Shown here one piece after another: positions 58,106 through 64,000 of a DNA stretch of 64,000 nucleotides. Within the stretch, counting starts at the first letter, position 1. Every line of letters starts with the position of its first letter. The position numbers and the translations under genes were made by a program. Under the pieces are notes generated by a model. The model was not told the DNA's origin. It ran no database searches and saw only the letters and a list, made by a program, of their open reading frames with translations. The stretch is from Liolophura sinensis (Eukaryota > Mollusca > Polyplacophora > Chitonida > Chitonidae): NCBI RefSeq assembly GCF_032854445.1, contig NC_088306.1:23657764-23721763 (forward strand), written 5' to 3'.

Positions 58106-59109
58106 TCAGTATCTCGTATGACCACCACGAGCTGCAATCACTGTACGGCATCTCCTTGGACAAGAACGGATAAGACGCCGGATTCTCTCCTGAGGAATGG
58201 CCCTCCACTCCTCCTGTAACGCAACGGCGAGCTGTTGAAGCGTCTGTGGCGGTGGCTGACGTTGACGCACGTGTCGATCCAGAGTATCCCACAGGTGTTC
58301 AATAGGGTTGAGGTCTGGTGATTTAGAGGGCCACGGCAAGACATTGACGTTGGAATCCTGCAGAAAGTTCATTGTTGCACCTGCAGTATGAGGCCTGGCG
58401 TTGTCCTGTTGAAAAAGCTCTGTCTGTCGGTCAATAATCGGGAGGTGAGGCTGTAACACGTGGTTGATGTAACGTTGGGCTGTCAGGTTCCCTGGAACGA
58501 TCACCAAGTCTGATTTCTGGTTGTACGAGATGGCTCCCCAAACCATAACACTGCCTCCGACAAATCTGTCCACCTGCCGGACGCAGATGGGCGCAAAGTG
58601 TTCATGACGTCTCCTATACACACGCTGTCTTCCGTCGTGACGTGTCAAAAGAAAACGGGATTCATCAGAAAACCAGATGCGCCTCCAGTTTTGTAAAGTC
58701 CATATCCTTACGTTGTTGCACCACCTGAGTCGTAGGCGTCGATGTAAGGGGCGTAGTACAGGTCCAACAACTGGTCTACAGACACGTAAACCCGCTTCTT
58801 TCAGACGGTTCCTAATCATTTGAGCCGACACTCTCCTCAAACCTGGTATTTGTGTGGCAGTTACGGTTGGTAGGGCATGCCGATTACGCGGGTGAAGGAC
58901 CCGGATGTACCGATCTTGAAGTGGGGTCGTGATTCTTGGCCTTCCACGTCTCGGGCGATCGTTGGTCGAATTAGAGTTGTTGTAACGGCTCCAAAGTCGG
59001 GATATCGTTGTTTTGTGAACATTTAGGTGTCGTGCAATAGTACCAAAACTTTCTCCGGCTTGAAGACGACCCCAGCGATATTTCGGTCGGCAGCACTCAG
59101 TCGCGGCAT
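58106..59109 (-). pseudogene. Tc1/mariner-type (DD34E) transposase, N-terminal frameshift
   Basis: An intact enzyme of this type cuts and pastes its own element at TA sites. The 3' part is a clean frame from 59074 to the stop at 58106 (322 codons). It has a helix-turn-helix segment KTTISRLWSRY, the GRPR motif between the two DNA-binding subdomains, the first catalytic Asp in WFSDES, VWGAIS, the second Asp in QQDNARPHTA and the Glu in LNPIEHLWD. There are 34 residues between the second Asp and the Glu, so all three catalytic residues are present. An ATG at 59107-59109 begins a typical MPRLS opening, but it is out of frame with the rest by one missing base near 59074-59076. Without that shift the protein would be about 334 residues, the usual Tc1 length. 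No matching terminal inverted repeats were found, so the element is probably inactive. Confidence 0.9.
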
Positions 59110-59794
59110 TTTACCGACTGCCTTTCGTCGACGAATATATGAATAAAATACGAAAGCACATGGGCTTTTATACACCCCAACACTATAACTGCCATTGACA
59201 TGATTTGCATGTGAATGGTTCTGTGTGCGACGTCAACAGGGTCAGTCCATGCGTTGTGACGTCATAAGCAATAAAATACACTTAGGAGAGAAAAGGCAAT
59301 TGTTTGGATGGTAATCTTCATTAAAAACATGTATAATTTCATTACATTTGGCTAAAATTTAGTTTGGAAGCAATAACTTTATTCGAACGAATTTTTGATA
59401 TCCGAGGACAGGGGTTGCGTTTCTTTTTTGACAGAGTTTAGTTCGTTAACCACTCCCCGAAAGGACCTCCCCATAAGTATATACATAAAGCATTGGAGCC
59501 GTTCTACTGCGAAATGACATCATCTTGATGTGAAAGAAAATACAGCTGAAAGTGACGTTAAAGAAAATTCAAAGACAGATATATCGTAAAAGACAACAAA
59601 TAGTTTAAGACCTAGTTATTTCGGAAAAGAGTGGAAACAGACATGAAAGATCAGAGTCATTTTTTTGTGAAGTGTTTGGTAACTCCATGAAACAACTGAA
59701 TCTGGAATTCTTACGATGCCATGGGATACGTGATGTTAGAGGAAACCGGAAACACGGTATCTCGTCATTCGAACCTCACGCTCCTATAGTTGAG
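59110..59794. other. Flank of the transposase, no clear inverted terminus
   Basis: Probably contains the right-hand non-coding part of the Tc1-like element. GGGTTGCGTTTCTTTTTTGA near 59410 has the look of a Tc1 terminus, but no inverted counterpart was found left of 58106. The rest shows nothing recognisable. Confidence 0.35.
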
Positions 59795-59955
59795 ACAACC
59801 AGGGTCCAGGTGACCTGCTTGGGTTATAGAAGTAACTCACGCCTGATTGGGTTAAAAATGATAACATCTCGACGTCTTCAATGTCCTCCATGTGCGCGAT
59901 TTTGCTTCCTTATAGAAATACCATGTCTCGGTTAAGGAACGAAGTACAATAAATG
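59795..59955 (+). repeat. Dispersed repeat E, copy 2
   Basis: CCAGGTGACCTGCTTGGGTT, ATAGAAGTAACTCACGCCTG and ATTGGGTTAAAAATGATA, then GTGCGCGATTTTGCTTCC and GAACGAAGTAC, align in order with 49660-49830. The 87-codon ORF overlapping it has no domain. Confidence 0.6.
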
Positions 59956-60243
59956 AAAAGGTATGTTTTTTAAACTTCATGTAATGCTCTTTATCAATGC
60001 ACATAAAGATCTGATCTTGTGGTGTAATTTCGTTTAAGACATTTTTGCACAGTGTCCAATCATTCTGATCACACTGTTTCTGTGTTGAAACATAGACATG
60101 GATTTTATCAGAAATTATTAAATGTTTTTAACATATATCGTCACACTCTATCATGGCTGTATAGTTTAGATTTGACCATTCTTAAGTATATAATCAGGGT
60201 GTAGGCCTAATCCACAAAAACAACAGATGTGTTTTACAACATT

Positions 60244-60487
60244 GGGCACGCGTGGCCGAGTAGATAACGCGTCCCTCATCAATGCGATCGTGGTGAGTTC
60301 AATTCCAGCTCTTGCTGGCTTTCTTCCCGACCGTAAACGTGGGAAATTCTGCCAACAAACTGCAGGGGCCTTCGGGTCGGGTTTCCCTCAGGTTCTGCCC
60401 GGTTTCCTCTAACCATAAATCTTGCTGCTGTCGTATAAGTGAAATATTCTTGAGTACGGTGTCAAACAGCAATCATACAAATAAATA
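60244..60487 (+). repeat. SINE copy with a head deletion (main family)
   Basis: The head GCGTGGCCGAGTAGATAACG is followed directly by CGTCCCTCATCAATGCGATC, so the CAGCGCAATGACCCAGG segment is lost. The B box GAGTTCAATTCC, the body and the tail ATAAGTGAAATATTCTTGAG then TACGGTGTCAAACAGC are present. Confidence 0.88.
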
Positions 60488-61384
60488 CACTTAACAACAG
60501 TCGTAAACATTCATTATCATGTGAGGTAAGACATTAACGGGCAGCCAACGACTTATAACCTAGTAAGATCAAGTGGAAAATCTTCTTCACTGGTGATCTT
60601 GTGTTGTGTACCAAACAGGATCGTACAGTTTAAATATATAACTATCAAATCATCATGTATTTGGGTAATTAAAACATGGCGGTATAAATAGATTGTACGA
60701 AGGCCTTTTATACTTCAGTACTTTAATTAAAACGTGGTCAAATAATCCCTTACTAACTTCTACACAGTCGTAATGGGCGGGCATCTAGATAGCTTCAATT
60801 AATTAGCTAGATAAAGAATTCAGTAAGGCAGTTAGTGAAGAACTTCACAAAAGCCATAGGATCACCAAGACAATTTAGAAATAAAATAGTTTTTGGGGGA
60901 TGTAATGTGCCTTTTAGTTTGCAACATTTACTTTGTGACTGCAGACTGGAATCATGGGTACAGCAGTACCCTTGACGCCACGGTATCAGGGAGCAGTCAT
61001 TATCAGTAGGGAGAAGTCATTTGCACAACACGAAACACCGCAAAAATTCAGGGCGATAACTCCAGTATTTGGCTTACAGACTTCTCTCCCCTTCCACTGA
61101 CGAGCGCAATACAAGTTTTGCTTTTATTGGCCTAATGAAGTTATATAGATGTATCCATGCTGATTTTTCAGCTTCGGAATAGAATAATTTCCCAAGCTAA
61201 GGTGTCTTCAAGGCATAAATCTTTCAACTGCTTTTGCAAAACGTGGATACTACGAATCTGATCATACCAAATAGCACAAATGACAAGTCAGAGAAACTCT
61301 GTTTGCCTTGGTTACACAATAACCGTTGTGTGGACCATTTTGTGCCATTTAAGTCACTTTGGTGTGGCATCCTTTATATGAAAA
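60488..61384. other. Non-coding stretch
   Basis: No gene or repeat family recognised. The 167-codon ORF that begins at 61234 owes most of its length to the tandem repeat that follows. Confidence 0.4.
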
Positions 61385-61830
61385 CGACTCAACAATTTCC
61401 CCCAGGATATTTCCCCCTATGGACAATTTCCCCTAAGACATCCCCCCCCCCCACCCCGTTACGTATAACTTCCCCTTGGACATTTCACCTTAGGAACAAT
61501 TTTCCCAGGGTATTTCTCCTTGTGGCCAATTTTCCATATGGGCAATTTTTTCTGGAGCATTTCCCCTTAGGACAATCCCCCTATGGACAATTTCCCTTAA
61601 GACATGTCACCTTGGGACATTCCCACCTATGGACAATTACCCCTAGCACATTTCCCACTAGGACATTCCCCCTATGGGCAATTCCCCCTAGGACATTTCC
61701 CACTAGGATATTCCCACCTATGGACAATTTCCCCTAGAACATGTCACCCTAGGACATTCCCACCTATGGACAATTTGCCCTTGGACATTTCCCCGTATAT
61801 GCACAATTTCCCCGCACGGACAATTCCGTT
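61385..61830. repeat. Degenerate tandem repeat, about 15-bp subunit and 46-bp superunit
   Basis: Built from GGACAATTTCCCCTA-like and GGACATTTCCC-like alternations. The better-preserved larger units begin at 61615, 61661, 61705 and 61752, spaced 46, 44 and 47 bp. ORFs of 167 and 101 codons run through and give Pro/Phe-rich peptides. The irregular period and lack of other coding features argue against a real protein. Confidence 0.85.
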
Positions 61831-63799
61831 TAATTTTTACATCTGTAACCAGAAGACGAACACGAATATTTTATCTAATTTGATACAATTCATCAATTTC
61901 TTACACTAGTTATACTACACATGACATTTTCTTCACAATAACTTAAAATTCATGGCAAAATGGAAGTCAAAACAACTGAAAATGCATAACACAGTGTAAC
62001 TGTCATGAATGGAATGCTACCATATTATGCATTGACCGGCGCCCTGGGATGATGCACAAAGTTTTCGCTTTTAATCCACTATCCTTGTGTCGAGCGGTAG
62101 TAGTCTTACCCATTGTCACTAATCCCCAGTTACAGTTGAACTTTTGTAAGACGACGAAATCGGCAGCCACGAACTATCCCCTGGATTATCAAACAGCTTC
62201 ATAATTATTGGGTCAATAATGAAAATGTACTGCAAAAGCCAATAATGATATAAGAACAATAAATATACATCTAAAACACACTTTATGTTTCATCCTATAA
62301 CTTAGTTAGGGGGTTACACAGAGGTGGAAAATGCCCAAAGGGGAATTTGGGGAAAATGTTATAGACTGAAATCTCTTCGGAAGAAATGTCCACAAGGGGA
62401 TCCAACTGGTATGACATACAAGAATATAACATCGTTGGCCAAAAAAATGTTACTTTCAAAGTAAAAATTCTTCATCATTTACTGATTGCAAACGAATATG
62501 TTGTTGCACCATGTGATAAGTTCCGCTCATTTTCGAAAGATCCTTTTCCACGTCAAAGAAACTAAATTTATATAATTTGACAGAATGAGATTTTTTCAGC
62601 CCGGTTCTCTTTGCTTCGTTTTGTTTTTCGGTGGGGGTCATTTTGTAGAGCAAAAGTTTAAAGTTCACTGCCAGATATGTTTTGGTGGAAACAGACTGAA
62701 ACGTTTCGTGGTTCATATACATTAGGTAAGGAATTTAAAGCATTATTCTCTTTCAACATTTAAAAAAAGGGATTAATTACATACTGGGGCCACTAAATTT
62801 TTTGGTTTATTAAGATAAAGCTATCATCTTTATGACCATATCGAGTAGTGCTGTACATTTTCGCATTGAAAGTATATAGTTTTAAGATGTTCTTAATTGA
62901 CACAGTTTACAGTGATCATAAAAATTCAATAACAGGATTTGCGGTAAAAAATAATATAGTTGAAGATTTTCTTTTCAGGGGAAAGAACTCTTAACTATTG
63001 AAATATAGCTCAATTATTAATGGATTGTCTCCCTCATATTGTAGCATTGCAATGCCTCGTCTGGCAGCCACGGTGAATGTTTGAAGTGTAAGCACATAAT
63101 TAACTGTCCAAGTAATACGTCGTTTTCACGAATATTAAGCTTCCGTGGGAATTTAATGTATATTTTACACTTCACAGAGAAATTCTGACCTTTCAATTCT
63201 TTTTTCGCAGAAAGTCACAAACAAGCGCGAGTAGGCTACTGGTATGTAGGCTCTATATAAACAACATGCAGTGTATATATCTTTCTGTGGATAAGAATGC
63301 CGAGACAGCTGAAGGTATGAGCTAAGCAAAGAAAAATGCTGAAAAACGGCGTCATCTGAATTTTGTAAGAAGCGCAACGGATGCGTACCGAACACTGTGG
63401 ATGTGCTCTTATACGTTTATGTAAATTAGGGAGCTAATTGGGCGAATTGCTGATTTATATATGTTTATGACCAGCTCAGGTGTATTCTGATTACTTTGAA
63501 GGAAAGGGTTTCTTTCCTAAAATGGCAATATCTTATCCAGTGCCTATCTCGCCCACAATGAAAAAAGATGGCAAATGTATCTTATACTGGGATCAGTAAC
63601 TGCACATCGCTTTTTACCACTTAACACACATAGAAGTTCTGAATCTTGAAACGAATCTTGAAACCATCATTTTCCAGCAATAATATCGATGTGACGTGAA
63701 TACTCATGTCGTGGCGAGCATTTATTCATGATGAGTTCAAATATCCACAGTGATTTTGGTGCTGTATATGTTTATGCGCAAAACAACAAATGACTTGTG
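61831..63799. other. Non-coding stretch
   Basis: No gene recognised. An antisense 88-codon ORF (62456-62722) is Lys-rich with no domain, and another of 76 codons lies at 63165-63395. No SINE or MITE copy was noticed. Confidence 0.4.
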
Positions 63800-64000
63800 G
63801 CTTCCGTGGCCGAGGTGGTTAGCGTCCCGGCGCGAAGCAATGATCCAGGCGCCTCTCACTAATGCGGTAGCTGTGAGTTCAAGTCCAGCTCGCTCTCCGG
63901 TCGTGCGTAGAAAGGTCTTTCAGCAACTTGCGGATGGTCGTGCATTTCTCACGGGTTCTGAGTGGTTTCCTCCCACCATAATACTGACCGTCGTCGTGTA
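63800..64000 (+). repeat. SINE copy with intact head, cut by the window edge (main family)
   Basis: CTTCCGTGGCCGAGGTGGTT gives an A box TGGCCGAGGTGG. It is followed by GCAATGATCCAGGCGCCTCT, B box GAGTTCAAGTCC, GCGGATGGTCGTGCATTTCT and GTGGTTTCCTCCCACCATAA. The tail lies beyond base 64000. Confidence 0.9.

Noticed and set aside
61234-61737. Pro/Phe-rich 167-codon ORF as a gene
   Set aside because: Most of it lies in a degenerate tandem repeat with an irregular period and no conserved domain.

Overview
This window looks like nuclear DNA of a lophotrochozoan invertebrate, most likely a mollusc. It is AT-rich and gene-poor. It is scattered with a tRNA-derived SINE of a type I associate with mollusc genomes, with miniature inverted-repeat elements (MITEs), minisatellites, a Tc1-type transposase relic and a non-LTR retrotransposon fragment. 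There is no bacterial-style gene organisation, operon, rRNA gene, convincing functional tRNA gene or CRISPR array.

I can support one host protein-coding gene, on the minus strand: the first two coding exons of a glypican, a GPI-anchored heparan-sulfate proteoglycan, of the GPC3/GPC5 type. Exon 1 (45693-45879) encodes the start methionine, a signal peptide and a CxxVR motif. Exon 2 (44814-44990) encodes the next conserved cysteines, including the adjacent CC pair. Both exons end at strong splice donors and the reading phase is continuous across intron 1. No further glypican exon was found at lower coordinates, so 1-44813 is read as part of a very long intron 2. A CpG-richer, CCAAT-bearing stretch at about 45880-46180 is the probable promoter.

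Layout: 1-1305 is a 45-bp satellite running off the left edge. 1306-44813 is presumed intron holding MITE families A, B and F, several SINE copies, short tandem repeats and repeat-free stretches that could be regulatory. 44814-45879 is the gene start. 46200-64000 is upstream DNA with denser transposon debris: many SINEs of several families, a 1.75-kb minisatellite with a 103-bp higher-order period (51889-53645), a GC-rich island with a SOX-POU-like composite site, CRE palindromes and a TATA-like box (about 53980-55060), a LINE fragment inserted in a MITE (55396-56545), a broken DD34E transposase (58106-59109) and a degenerate 46-bp repeat (61385-61830).

The most unusual unexplained signal is compositional. 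The palindromic octamer TACATGTA occurs about 30 times left of about 44.5 kb and not once in the 19 kb to its right, with the change falling close to the glypican start. MITE-B copies show the same one-sided distribution. All counts and alignments were done by eye.
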